Positions 12,491 to 24,900 of a stretch of 64,000 nt of DNA are shown here, piece after piece. Made by a program: the position numbers and the translations under genes. A model generated the notes under the pieces. It had not been told where the DNA came from and did no database searches. It saw nothing but the letters and a program-made list of their open reading frames with translations. Every line of letters begins with the position of its first letter. Within the stretch, counting starts at the first letter, position 1. The stretch is from Cunninghamella blakesleeana. Lineage: Eukaryota; Mucoromycota; Mucoromycetes; Mucorales; Cunninghamellaceae. Location: assembly GCA_017871115.1 (NCBI GenBank), contig JAFCIZ010000005.1, positions 5,810,163 through 5,874,162 on the forward strand, in the 5' to 3' direction.

Positions 12491-12949
12491 GCAACTTCTG
12501 GCCAGCAACCTTTGACCAACAACCTTTATCACTCTCTTTCGTTAAAAAAATAATTTTTTTTGTTTAATATAAATAGGAAAGAATATTTTTCTTTCTCTTT
12601 TGTTTTTTTTTCTTTGTCAAAATTTTAAATAATATTTTATATAATAAATATTTTATTTGTCCAAACTAATTTTTATTTTTATTTTATTTTAACTTTATAT
12701 TAATTTCTTAATTGAAATCATTTTATTACTATAACAAACATATTTTATTTCTTAAGTGAAATCTCTTTATATATATACACATATATAAACTTTTATATTT
12801 TATTTTTATTTTTTTATTACTTTATTTGATTATTATTTTATAGTATAATCTACTCTCTGACTTTTAAAATTCATTTGCATATACTTTTGAATTTTTTTAA
12901 ATATTTTATTTTCTTTTGTCTTTTTAAATTTTTTTGCTTTTACAATATA

Positions 12950-13095
12950 TTAAATCGTTCTACTTATAAAACAAGAACTGGTGCTCATTGGAGTTATCTT
13001 ATTTATAATTAATATAAATACAAACTCCCATATTTTATTTTAACAAAAATAACTTTTACCAAAAACACACACAGCAGGATTTAAAGCCAAAATAT
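12950..13095 (+). repeat. Dispersed repeat family 1, copy C
   Basis: Contains TCGTTCTACTTATAAAACAA, GAACTGGTGCTCATTGG and an ACCAAAAACACACACA block in the same order as copies A and B. This is the closest copy to the tRNA-Pro gene. Confidence 0.6.
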
Positions 13096-13181
13096 CCAAA
13101 CTGACAAAACTAAAAAAAATGGATAAACGTTTTACCGACAACAAGCGATAAAATCCCTTTATGATTCTTAAAAGATTGAAA

Positions 13182-13255
13182 GGGACTTGCCGGGATTTGA
13201 ACCCGGGCCTCGCCCATCCGAAAGACGAATGACTACCAAGCTACACCACAAGTCC
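13182..13255 (-). tRNA. tRNA-Pro (anticodon CGG)
   Basis: Read on the minus strand the sequence folds as a tRNA: acceptor GGACTTG pairs with CAAGTCC, discriminator C, anticodon stem CGTCT/GGGCG around loop TTCGGAT, and T-arm CCGGG-TTCAAAT-CCCGG. The anticodon CGG reads CCG (Pro). There is no intron and no encoded CCA. The D-stem is weak (few pairs), although A- and B-box sequences are present. It lies between repeat family 1 copy C and the small membrane-protein gene. Confidence 0.9.
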
Positions 13256-13602
13256 ATTGTCGGAGAAAATTTTTGCAAAAATATCATTAAATATAGATGC
13301 CAAATTTTACATGTAAAGTTGATGGATACATATTTAAAAAAATTGTGATTTTATAAGTGATTATTATTTTATTAGTAATTTTAAAATTATAGTTTAAGTA
13401 TGCATATATAGTATGTATAATTATCATATGGCTTGAATATATTATGGTATAGTTTGATTAATTTATAAAATAAGCATAAAAAATGAATTATAAAAAAAGT
13501 TGTATGGGTAAAAAAAGAAGATTAAACCCCAGCCTGAAGTGGTTTCCAATGAGTTTTTACGAATTTTTTTCTTCTTCTACTTTTTTTTAGTTAGCAATAA
13601 AA
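13256..13602. other. Intergenic spacer
   Basis: About 350 bp of AT-rich sequence between tRNA-Pro and the next start codon. It presumably holds the promoter of the downstream small gene, with a pyrimidine-rich TTTTTTTCTTCTTCTAC stretch close to the ATG. No gene seen. Confidence 0.6.
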
Positions 13603-13997
13603 ATGATTCCAGGTCGATTGGTTCCTGTTATATTATCTATTGGTGTTGGTATTGGTACTGGTATTTATGTATTCCAACCCTTAATTAAAGAATACGAAGC
13701 GTAAGTAAGAAAATAATCCATCCATTTAAAAACTAATAAATGGAAAGCTATGCTTTATGTTTTTATATTATATAATAGTAGAAATAAAAGATAAAGGAAA
13801 ATAAAAATAAAAATAAAAGCGAAATTCAATAGTAGTAAAAATAAATAAATAAAAAAAAATATTAAATATTCAATTTATTTTTTTATTTTTATTTTTATAG
13901 AGACACTAAAGGTACTTGGATTTTACCTGAAGATCGTGAACGTATGGCTATTTTAGAAACGAAAAAACAACAACAGCAACAAAATACACAACAATAA
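13603..13997 (+). CDS. Small single-pass membrane protein, 64 aa, likely mitochondrial
   Basis: Two exons, 13603-13700 and 13901-13997, with GTAAGT donor and TAG acceptor; too short to stand out as one ORF. The product begins MIPGRLVPVILSIGVGIGTG, a short N-terminus followed by one glycine-rich hydrophobic helix (about residues 5-24), then FQPLIKEYE, a GTWILPED motif and a Gln-rich tail. Small proteins with one N-terminal helix and a basic first residue are common among mitochondrial inner-membrane assembly factors. I did not recognise the family and the location is an inference. The frame is continuous over the splice and the start context (AAAATG) is good. It is followed 224 bp downstream by TRM9 on the same strand. 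Confidence 0.75.
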
Positions 13998-14221
13998 TAT
14001 CAGCAGCAAGATGTAAAATTATCTTCTTTTCTTAAAAAATAAACCATTTAGCATAATAGACATATAATAAACCAAAAATTTTAGTTTATATTTTTTTCTT
14101 ATTTGCTCCTTTATAAATTCAGCCACATTTTTTTTTTCTATTGAATTTTTTCCTCTACTCTTTTCTCTCTCTCTTCCTCATTTCGCTCTTTTTTTTTTAT
14201 TAGTATATAATATTTTGAATA

Positions 14222-15432
14222 ATGTCAAAACCACAACCAGTTGCTGTAAATATACCAGAAGAGAAACAAGATGAATATGAAAAAAAAAATGTACATGAAG
14301 TTTATGAAGTAATAGCCAATCATTTTAGTGACACTAGGTACAAGGTAAATATTTTATACAACTATTTGACAAGCTCTGACAACGGGTATAATTTATAAAC
14401 TTTATTTTTCTACCCATAAATCTATTTATTTAGCCTTGGCCGGTTGTAGAAAATTTTTTATTCAGTTTATCGGTTGGTAGTATAGGTGCTGATGTGGGTT
14501 GTGGAAATGGAAAGTATATAGGCGTTAATCCTAATGTATTTATTTCTGGATCAGATAGGTAATATAATAGAGTGTATAATTGAAAAGGTATTTTTTAGCT
14601 TAATTCTTTTTTTGAAGAACTAGTATCGTTATTATCATTATTTATATTAATTTCATTATTATTATTATCAACAGGAGCTCAAATTTAGTATCTATTGTAC
14701 AAAGTCGTGGGTATGAGGGTCTTGTGGCAGACGGATTATCCTTACCTTATAGATCAAATGCTTTTGTAAGTCTAAAAACTACCAATAAACTTTTAGATAC
14801 ATATTTATATATTTTCATGCATATGCTTATCTACATTTTTCTTTTTTTTTTTCTTTTTATCTTTTAATATGAAGGATTTCGCTATATCAATTGCAGTTAT
14901 TCATCATTTTTCAACACCAGAGCGAAGATTATCAGCCATTGAAGTAAGTTTCATCTTTATTATCATTTTTACCATTTAAAATTATAAATAGAGTTTTTAA
15001 TAGATATATATGCGTGTATATGTTTCATTTCTATTTTATAGGAAATTCTTCGTATCGTTAAACCTGGTGGAAAGGTTCTTATTTTTGTATGGGCGTTAGA
15101 GCAAACAAAGTTCACTAAAAGAAACTTTCAAGAAAATGAACAAGATGTATTTGTACCATGGGTTTTAACAAAAAAAAGAGATGAAAAGAGTGATGATGAA
15201 GCCCCTAAAGTTTTTAATAGGTAATATTTTATATGTCGTTAACAAAATGAATAAATATGGCTAAAATTATTAACCTAACTTATTTTTATTTATTTATTTA
15301 TTTGTTAGATATTATCACTTATTTAAGAAAGGAGAATTGGATGGATTATTTGAAAAAATCGATAATGTATCTGTAGATATTGCTGGATACGATAGGGATA
15401 ATCATTATGTCATTGCTACAAAATTACAATAA
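14222..15432 (+). CDS. TRM9: tRNA (carboxymethyluridine34-5-O)-methyltransferase, TRM9/ALKBH8-type
   Basis: SAM-dependent methyltransferase that completes mcm5U34 in tRNA anticodons. Six exons: 14222-14344, 14434-14558, 14675-14765, 14875-14943, 15042-15220 and 15309-15432, all GT-AG and in frame, about 236 residues. Family marks: KNVHEVYE at the N-terminus, HFSDTRYKPWP, SAM motif I GADVGCGNGKY, GSDRSS, the DGLSLPYRSNAFD acidic loop, AISIAVIHHFST, RIVKPGGKVLIFVWALEQ, FVPW, and the C-terminal RYYHLFKKGEL. Trm9 works with the zinc-finger protein Trm112, which is not in this window. The gene looks complete and ordinary. Confidence 0.93.
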
Positions 15433-16122
15433 AATCATTTGATTGATAATGAACATGATTTAAATAATAAATTTTATTAAACTACAATAATTGATACTTG
15501 TGCAACAAAGGGAACAATGCATTCATTTCGGGAAAATTGGTATAAATTAAAATTACAGAAAAAAGAAAAAGAAAAAGAAATACAATTTATTCATTGGGAA
15601 AAACACAGATCTTCAATATAAAAAATTAGATATTATCAATTGATTGTCATTTGTAATATTGCCCAGTGATAATGATTTATTAGAGAAAAAATAAAATAAA
15701 ATTACCTTCCCGTTTATTTTTATTTTTCCCGCTGTGAAAAAACAACTATGGAATCTACTGTTCCCAACTTTTCCGTAAGTTTTAATAAATATTAATTAAA
15801 AAATATGGAGAAAAAAAATGGGAAATTTAAAGTTAGCAGTATCAGTTTATTAATTGACTTTTTTATACTATATTTACATTTGTAGATTAACTTGATCATA
15901 TTAGGTTTAAATTTTTAATAATTATAATATTTATACCATTTTGTCCTACAAAGGTAATAATATTCTGAAAAAAAAAAAAATTCTGAAAAAAAAAAATTCT
16001 GTAAAAAAATTACAAGTATAAATAAACTTTTATACGTGTCATTTTTTTTTCTCTTTTCTTCTTTATTCTTATTTCAAATCTTATTAATTTAAAAAATACA
16101 ATTTAATAGTAGTCTATTAAAA
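15433..16122. other. Intergenic region upstream of glucoamylase
   Basis: 690 bp without a supported gene. It holds the TRM9 3' region and the glucoamylase promoter. Short A-tract repeats of the form TTCTG-A(n) recur three times at about 15965-16008. A 9-codon ATG segment at 15749 ends at a GTAAGT but has no supported continuation. Confidence 0.6.
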
Positions 16123-18048
16123 ATGCGTGTCTTGACTTTAACTACTGCTATTGCTTTATTAGCTCTTAACTTTGCTCAAGAGGCTTCCGCCTTCCCTACT
16201 GGTAACAAAACAATTACCGATTGGTCAACTAAGCAAGTTGATGTAAGTATCTCAAAGATGTTTTCATCCATTAATCCACCTGGTTCTGCAAAAGGATTCC
16301 TTGCTGCCTCTCTCTCTACTTCAAACCCTGATTATTATTACAGCTGGACTCGTGATTCTGCTCTTTCCTTTCGCGTATTAGTTGATCAACTTCGTTCAGG
16401 TGATAATAGTACTATTGATGGCTTGATCCAAGATTATATAACTTATTCTAAAAATGCTCAATCTACTTCTACTGCTTGTAACTGTCTTGGTGAACCCAAA
16501 TTTAATCCTGATGGTAGTAGCTTTACAGGACCTTGGTAATAATAATAGAAATAAAAAAATATTACTACATAAATAAAACTATATAAAAATGGTCCTTTTT
16601 TAATATTCTTCATTTACTAATTATATACGTATAATCCTATTCTTTTAGGGGGCGTCCACAAAGTAATACTGATAAAAATAACAATAAAATACAATAATGA
16701 TTATAGTACTAATGAAAAAAAAAAATTATTTATTTATTTTTACTTTTTCTTTTACTATTTCTTTAAAGATGATGGACCTGCTGAAAGAGCTACTACTTTG
16801 ATTATTTACTCCAATATAGTCAAATCAACAGATTTGAAGCCAATGATTTACAAGGATTTGGATTATATTACAACAGTTTGGGACAATCAAAACTTTGATC
16901 TTTGGGAAGAAGTTAATGGACGTCATTTCTTTACATATATGGTGATGAGACGTGGGTTGCTTGATGGTGCTGAATTTGCTACAAAGAATGGAGATACCGA
17001 TAAAGCCAACAGCTATAAATCCACTGTAACTGAAATTGAAAATAAAATCAATAGTTTTTGGAAGGACGATGGTGGCTATGTTACTGTTACTATTGATCAA
17101 TCTGGTGGTGCCTCGAAGTCAAGTGGTTTAGATACAAGTGTATTAATTGCCGCTAATGTTGGAAGTCGTAATGATGGTTTCTATACACCTGGTTCAGATA
17201 AAGTAAATTATAATTAAAATAGCTATATAATATAATATAATATAATTATCATTATTGTTTTTATTAATAATTATAATTATGTAATTATATATTTATATAT
17301 TTATATATTTGTGTTTTATTTTATAGATGCTTGCAACAGCTGTTAAAATTGAAAACTCCTTTACTGATCTTTACGCAATTAATCAAAAGAAAGAAGGTTA
17401 TCTTGGTACAGCTATAGGTATGTAGTGAAAAATATAATTTTTTTACTGATTTAAATACATAAATTAATAAATATCTCACTCTCTTCACTTTTTTTTTTTT
17501 ATTTTATTAAATTTTATTATTATAGGCCGTTATCCTGAAGATGTTTATGATGGTAATGGTACTAGTAAAGGAAATCCCTGGTTTATATGTACAAATGCTT
17601 TTGCTGAATTGTATTACCGTGCAATCAAGGAATGGACAGATAATGGAAGTGTTAAAGTGACATCAATCAGTCTTCCTTTCTTTAAAAAGTTCGACGACAG
17701 TGCTTCTGATGGCACAACTTATACTGCTGGCTCTGATCAATTTAACACTTTAGTAGACAAAATTGCCTTGGCTGCTGATCAATTCCTCTCAACTGTTAAA
17801 ACCTATCAACATCAAAATGGCTCTATGTCTGAACAATATAATCGTGACACTGGAAATAACCAAGGAGCTTATGATTTGACTTGGTAAAGAAAAATATAAT
17901 AGGATCATCAAAGCATAAATACACATCTATATATTTATAAATGCTTATCGTCAATATTTTATTTATTTACTTATTTTATATGATACATAGGAGTCACGCT
18001 TCAACTCTTACAGCTATCCATGCAAAGAATGGTAACCCGGACTTGTAA
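16123..18048 (+). CDS. Secreted glucoamylase, GH15 family
   Basis: Exo-acting glucan 1,4-alpha-glucosidase that releases glucose from starch ends. Six exons: 16123-16535, a 14-nt exon 16649-16662, 16769-17202, 17327-17417, 17526-17883 and 17991-18048, giving 455 residues. The microexon is needed: it restores the conserved string GPWGRPQNDGPAERA. An N-terminal signal peptide (about residues 1-23, ending EASA) implies secretion. GH15 marks are YYYSWTRDSALSFR, FDLWEEVNG (general acid, about E189), GRYPEDVYDGNG, GNPWFICTNAFAE and SMSEQYNRDTG (general base, about E420). There is no N-terminal CBM21 as in Rhizopus glucoamylase and no C-terminal CBM20, so this is a catalytic-domain-only enzyme. It converges with the cyclase gene. 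Confidence 0.95.
16649..16662 (+). other. 14-nt microexon of the glucoamylase gene
   Basis: Flanked by TTTTAG and GTAATA. It supplies the codons for the GRPQ part of a motif conserved in GH15 enzymes and keeps the phase; skipping it would delete this motif and shift the frame. Confidence 0.85.
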
Positions 18049-18955
18049 TGTGTTATTATTTTTATTTAATACCTATCAGCCTTTTATATAAAATAAATTA
18101 TTTATATATATTAAAATTTTTTTTCTCAAAATGCAGTGAATATAAGATTTATTAAATTATTATTTAAATAAAAAATTGATCACGACTACATATAAGATAA
18201 CTAAACAAGTTTTTTGAAATAAATGGTTCTTATGCATACTGTAGGTGGAATAAATGAATATATACATAGTGCCACTGAAGTAATCTACATGATGTATGTA
18301 TAGTAAACTTCTAAAAATAAATAAATAGCTAAAGTGGTAAAAATTAACTTCTGCCTTTTTATTATTTATTAAAAAGAGAATAAAATAAAAGTATCTCGTT
18401 TTATATTTTTTAAAAAATAATTGACCTTTTTTATATTTTATTATTATTATTATAAATTTCATAAATAATTAAATGAAATAAAGATAATCATATATAACCT
18501 GATAAAAAATTAAGATATATATAAAATATAAAATAATTAATATTTTTCATTTGCATTTTTTTGGTTTACCATTTAAAATATGATTGATTGAATCAAGCAC
18601 TACTTTTCTCGTTAGTGTAATAATATATTATTGTTTTATTTTACTTTGTTTTATTTTTTTTTAAAAAAAATTGTAATATTACACCATACTCTTAAACCAG
18701 TTAAGATAAGGACCAATGATAAAATGATAAACATTAAATATTATAAAATGGAATTAATAATGGCAAAAAAATATAGAATAAAATAATAAAATAATAAGTG
18801 ATAATAAGTTATGGACATAGTATTTAAATATATATATATATATATATATAAATATATAATTAAAAAAAAATGAATAAATGATAAAAGGTTTAGAAAAGAG
18901 TGAATAAAATAAAATAGAATAAAATAAAAATAGAAATTAAAAAAGTAATAATGAA
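18049..18955. other. Convergent intergenic spacer
   Basis: About 900 bp of very AT-rich DNA between the 3' ends of the glucoamylase and cyclase genes. It holds TA microsatellites near 18829-18850 and ATAAAATA repeats near 18900-18930. The open frame on the minus strand at 18160-18462 is composition-driven. No gene or RNA seen. Confidence 0.65.
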
Positions 18956-21900
18956 TTATACCATATCGGCAGGGTTTCCATGAGTATAAGAGTTAGCAGG
19001 ATCTGGATTGATATAAATTTTTGGTGGTATATTAAGATCTTCTAAATCTTGTTTGGCACGTCTTGTCCAATCTATACGGTCTTTTGGAGTAAATGCATAT
19101 TTTCCCATACATGCCCAATAATAAGCTTTTAAAAATCGAATTTCATGAATAAAATGCATTTCAAATATACCATGACGAAGAACCTATTTATGAGTTTTTT
19201 TTAAAAATAAATAAAATAAAATGAACCATTAACTCAGAAAAATAAATAAATTAAAATAAAAGCATAGTGATTTTTTTCTTTTCTATTTACCATATAGCCT
19301 TCAACAGTACGACCAGTGCTAATATATGGCAAAGCTCTAGCAAGGTAAAGGCAGGGCTGTGTAAATTCCCAAAATTTAACTTGCTGGAAGGCATGATTCA
19401 ACCTTGCAATACCAAGGAAAAATCGTTCAAAATTTTTAGAATCTTTAGACGTAACCATTTCAACTTGACCATCTTCCACTAAACAATAAAATCCCATTGT
19501 TGCAAAAATAAGACCGAATATGGGAAAGATATTGGCTAGAATTGAATTTAATTAGAATAATAATAAAAAATTGATGTTAGAAATATACTTATATACCTAT
19601 CAATATATTAATCTACATTATTATTTATCATTTACGTGTAACTGTCAGAGATGGTAAAATAGAAACAATATGACGAGCATGACGTTTAGCTAATTCATAG
19701 TTTTGACTTCTTGCGTAATAATATAATAGTGTCCCATGGATGGCAATACGATTATAATCGGCTGCTTGTTTCAAATGATGCTCCAATAATGCTACAAAAG
19801 GTTCACATTCGTTTAATCGGCCCATAACCAGCGCATTGCCAACGTTATAAACACCCAACCAAATTTCAGCTTCATAATCGCCGTTACTATGGGCTGTATC
19901 AACCATTTGTTTCAGTACTGATAATCCTTCAGGAGATTGATCTAAAGTTCCTTCAAAAATCAGCATGGTAATTATCAACCCGGCAGATCGATAAAATGAC
20001 TGACAATCCGTCACTACATCTAATGTCTTCACCACATCAATGGATTGATAAAGTAATTCCTTTGAATTTTTGAATTTTCCAGCAGCAAAGCAGAGTAAAG
20101 CACATATAGTTAAAGTTCCAGCATCATGTTTATCATCCATATACCTTAATGCTTTAGTAATATAAAAAATACTGTGTTCCTTTCGATCACCCAACCAACA
20201 TATTAAAGAAGTTCTTGCTAAAAAGAGGGTATAGTTGGGTCCAATTTCGTTTAACCGTTCACAGGCATTCAATCCAACTAAACAGGTATAAACGAAAGCA
20301 CGTCCCTTTCCAGTATAAAAATAGATATTGGATAGTTGAGCCATGATTTCAACTACACGATGCCCAATCTGTTTCCTTGTTTCACTATTGAATTTCCAAA
20401 CCAGTTTCCATCTTCTATTCTGATATTGAGTAAATCGATTTTTCCAGCATTTAAATAAAAATTCGGGTTGTGATTTTGGCCAACTTTCACCAAGACACTC
20501 CAAAGCCATACGTAGATAACGCTCCCCTTTACTTAATTCGGTTCTCATCGTGAAACATACCCCAAGGCGTCGATAGATATCACTTTGATGAATAGGGCCA
20601 AATCGAAAAGCTATTTCTGGATTATCATTTAAAATTTTCACCATATCTTCCAAATTACTCGTTGCTTCTGGTAAAAGGTATGATCGAATATTGAGATCTG
20701 CTAAAGTTTCCAAATAGCAAAGTTGTTTTTCAAACATATCTGTTCGAAGATAATGCCTTGCCACTTTCCCCAGTAGTTCAGGATAATTATCTTTGGTTAA
20801 TTGGTTTTCATAATAAATAGCTAAACGGCGATGTAAATCGATTCTTGTTTCATAAGATACCATATCATAAATACTTTTTGGAATAGTAATATGAGCAAAT
20901 GCATACGTTTCATTTTGTGTTAAAAGGTTATTGTTGAGGCCATTATTGATAATAGATAAACCTCCAGTACTACCGCCGTTGTTACTAATATTATTATCAA
21001 TGTTGGATTCTGAAACGCGCTGTAAAAAGTGATAGACGTCATATTTTTCAATAGTTTCTCTTATTTTGTTAGGATCATTTTCTTTAAATATGATATTATT
21101 GGGTTTTATGATGGCTTCTACTTCGTATATCGTAAAATATTGATCCAAGCAACTAGCAATCTATATGTAAACAGTAATAAAAAGTGTTATTATTAATAAA
21201 AATATAACTATTGTCATTATTTATTTATTTTATTTTTTTAAAAAAAAGAGGGGAGAGGAAAAGAGAAGAAAAGAAGAGAAAGAATTTTTTTTTACTTACA
21301 GTTAAAAATTCTTGAAAGTTAGGATCCAGCCTATCAAACTGCATTTTTATGATTCTTTTATAATCCAAATTTTGTAATAATTCTTTTGGATCAAATCTGT
21401 TGTTACTAGGTACTAGTTCGCCTTCAAAAATAGTAACATGATTAAAATCTTTAAGGATAATGGCCATATTTCTATATTAACATTATAAATATTAGTATTA
21501 TGCAGTATTTATTTAACTGTTGTTATTTTTATTCGCGTGTATTATGTAACTTACTTGACATAGAGAGGATTGCCGCCAGTTCGTTTCTAAAGAAAGATAT
21601 GAATGCATATAATAATAAAGTAATTAAAAATTTAGATTCTATACAACCGTTCTTATTTATTTTTTATATCATATTATATTCTCCATCTCCAATTATCATT
21701 ATTATTACCTGTATCACACGAACAATTTCAGGACTAACTTTTGTTACACCGGCTTTTAGCATTCTTAATATAATATCTACAATATCATCTGACCCAAGTC
21801 CATTTAATGCGATTTCTTCAGATATACCAGTTTGACAGAAATTATTTATAAAAGTGACGTTGTAATCTTTGATCGGTCTTGTTGCAAGCAAAAGCATTGT

Positions 21901-21961
21901 ACGTTGAGAATGTTCATGAATATGTTGTAATATACGGATGGAAGCAGAATCAATCCCTGAT

Positions 21962-21995
<34 letters not shown>

Positions 21996-24900
21996 GATAA
22001 GTAAATAGAAATTGATATTTTAATTTATTTATTTTTTTGATCATTGTTTATCTTATTATGTATAGAAAAAAAAACGAGATAAAAATATACTTACATTGTA
22101 CATCATCACATACCAAAACGACAGGTATTATTTCAGAAACATACTTCACCATACGAGTAATGACACCGGTTAAAAGTATATCACGGCCACGTCCATCCAA
22201 TCTACGAGTAAATCTATTTTCATCCATATCACCTATTGTACCAAATATAATTTTAAATAAAGGAAGGAATCCATCATCTTCACCACATTTTCTAAGACAG
22301 CGTAAAATAAGTTCTAAAACTTCATTTGTAGTGTCAGGGCTTTGTGTGCTAAACGCACCATATGATGAGCGTGTCATTGATGAATATGTTGTTAATCGTT
22401 GAAGTCGGTTATTGCTATTATTGTTATTATTGTTAGTAGCTGTAGTAGTGGCATTATTATTACTGACAGGATATGTGATAGATGTTAATGAAGAAGTAGG
22501 TGATGTATCCATAGGATGTGGGTTATTAATAGAATTACTAAATCCATGTGTACTAGAATGATTTATGGAAGCTGACCTATTTCTAGTATTTTGTGTATTT
22601 TGTGGTATAACTTCAGAATCAATAATTTCAAAAAGTGATAGCAATAAATTTTTTACTAAATAATATTTAGAACTTTTTTCGACTATTATTAATTTATATA
22701 AAAAGATTTATAATTATAATATATATTAATAAATACATCCACTTGTATACAAACTGCTATTTTTTTTTTTTATTATTATTTTGTTTTTAATACCTTCGGT
22801 GGAAGAAGACCAGCTATAAGTAATATAATTTTTTTTAAAAAGAAAAAAAAAATATGAGTATATATATATATCATTTTATTATACTATTTTAATATTCTCT
22901 TTATATATATATCATTTCTATTATTACCAACAAGTAAACCCATAAGAAGTCATTGTTTTTCCCAAAGCATTGCAGAAAAAGCTTTTACCAGTACCAGATG
23001 GACCAGAGATAATTAAAAGATGATAATCTGGTTTTTCACTCCAATTATCCAAAAAGCGAGTAGCTCTTTCCATCTCATTCTTATAGCCAATAAAATCAGA
23101 ATTTTTTTCATCAGTAGGTAAAGAGATCCGTTTAGTTTTTTCTATACCAAATCTACGTATTCCATAAATAGGGACAGGTTTTACTTTTCCTTTGACTAAA
23201 TTATCACCATGTTCATCATATTCACATAAGGTACCAATTTGTTGTTTAGTAGCAAGATCACATACTATATTTTGTACAGCAAAGGAGAATTTTAACATAC
23301 GTACAGCTAATATAATTGTATCACCAGCTATTGCAGGATCACGTCGATAAGGACAACCTTGAGGTAAAACAGCGTTAAAAATAGTACCGGTAGATAGAGC
23401 AATGGCAAAATCAGGAAACAAACCAAGGTAAGCATCACGGAGTTCTACTGCAGCTTTGGCAGCAAAGATAGCTTCACGCTCATGAGATAAAGGCGGGAGC
23501 CCAAATACGGCTAATAATGTTGCACCTATTTTTATATTTAAAATATGTATATTTAATAATTTATTCTTTTTAAATCTACTTTTTTCCCTTTTTTTTTAAT
23601 ATTTTTTCAATGTACCTTTGTCATCTACAGCAAATTGTTGTAAAGTACCTATTTTATATTAAAAAGTTAAATATTAAAAAAATATGATTGTTACTATACT
23701 TCTTTTTTTAATTACTATAATTTTGTTATTACTACTACTACTACTACTATTATTGTTATTATTCAATACTATTTTTTTTTAAAATAGATTTTACCTTCAT
23801 ATTTGACAAGTGTTTTGACACAAAGGTATACTGCCTTTTGAGCCAACTTTAATCCATTATCAGTAGCAGGATTTAATTTGCCGAGACTTATAAACATGAT
23901 TGTCACATCGCGAAACTGAGCAGGAAAAGAGTCATTTGTACTTTGTTGTAATCGATAGAGAGCACTTCGATTGATGTATTTTAAAAATACGGGATTAATT
24001 TCTTCTTCTCCATCATTGTCAAATTTTACTTGTATAGGATGTATACCGTTGATAGTGAGTTGGGTGGAAGTATTATCTAATAAAGATATATCATGAGGAC
24101 TTAAAGAAAGCGGTTGTTGTTGTTGATCTAAAAGAGAATTCGGATTATGATTATTATTATTTGTTGTCTGTAAAGAAGCTGTTGAAGAAGAGGAATGAAA
24201 TATCCCATTGGTGAATTTATAACGTCGTTTACTTTTTTTGGAAATAGAAGGTGTTTGTCTACCATTATTACTGCTGCCAGTACCATAATGGTAATAATGA
24301 TTCATTAATTGGTTGCTATTGATCTGACTACCCCTTATCACATAAAAATTCTTTCTTCTTTCATAATTGAATCCAATATGCTGCTGCCTTAATGCATTAA
24401 AGGCAGTGTGGGTTAAACATAATTCCCCGGCTTTGGCAGTAGAAATAGCCGCTTCTAAAGCTTCCACAGCAGGTCCACATATAGCATATTCTAACCGTCC
24501 TTGATAATGAAAAAAATCTTCATGCACTTCTTCACCATCTGTACTTTGATAAGAGACCATAGAAATACGATTGTTATTATTATTATTGGATGTTGGTGAT
24601 GGTAATGGTGATTCATTATTGTTATTATTAATATTTGCTGATTTTTGATTTTGCTTAGATATATTATTATTATTGCTGATACTGTTATTCATTGTTGATG
24701 CATTAGAATTCATATCACCAAGAATTATATTAGATATATCACCACATGATAAAGCAATATGAAGATCTAAATCTATAGAATTTGTACTACCAGATCGATC
24801 GCTAGATATACTTGGACGTTGACCGTAAACTCTTTTTCTACGATTTTTAATAAAAGGTATGCAATCCCAAATAGTAAAATCCATTGAATATTCCTGACTT

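Noticed and set aside
15749..15775. Short ATG segment ending in GTAAGT, possible first exon of the glucoamylase gene
   Set aside because: The ATG at 16123 already opens a proper signal peptide, and no acceptor joins the two in a sensible frame.
18674..18682. TAATATTAC, identical to the geminivirus origin nonanucleotide
   Set aside because: It is 40 kb from the Rep-like ORF, has no GC stem around it, and such a string is expected by chance in DNA this AT-rich. No such motif was found inside the Rep cassette.
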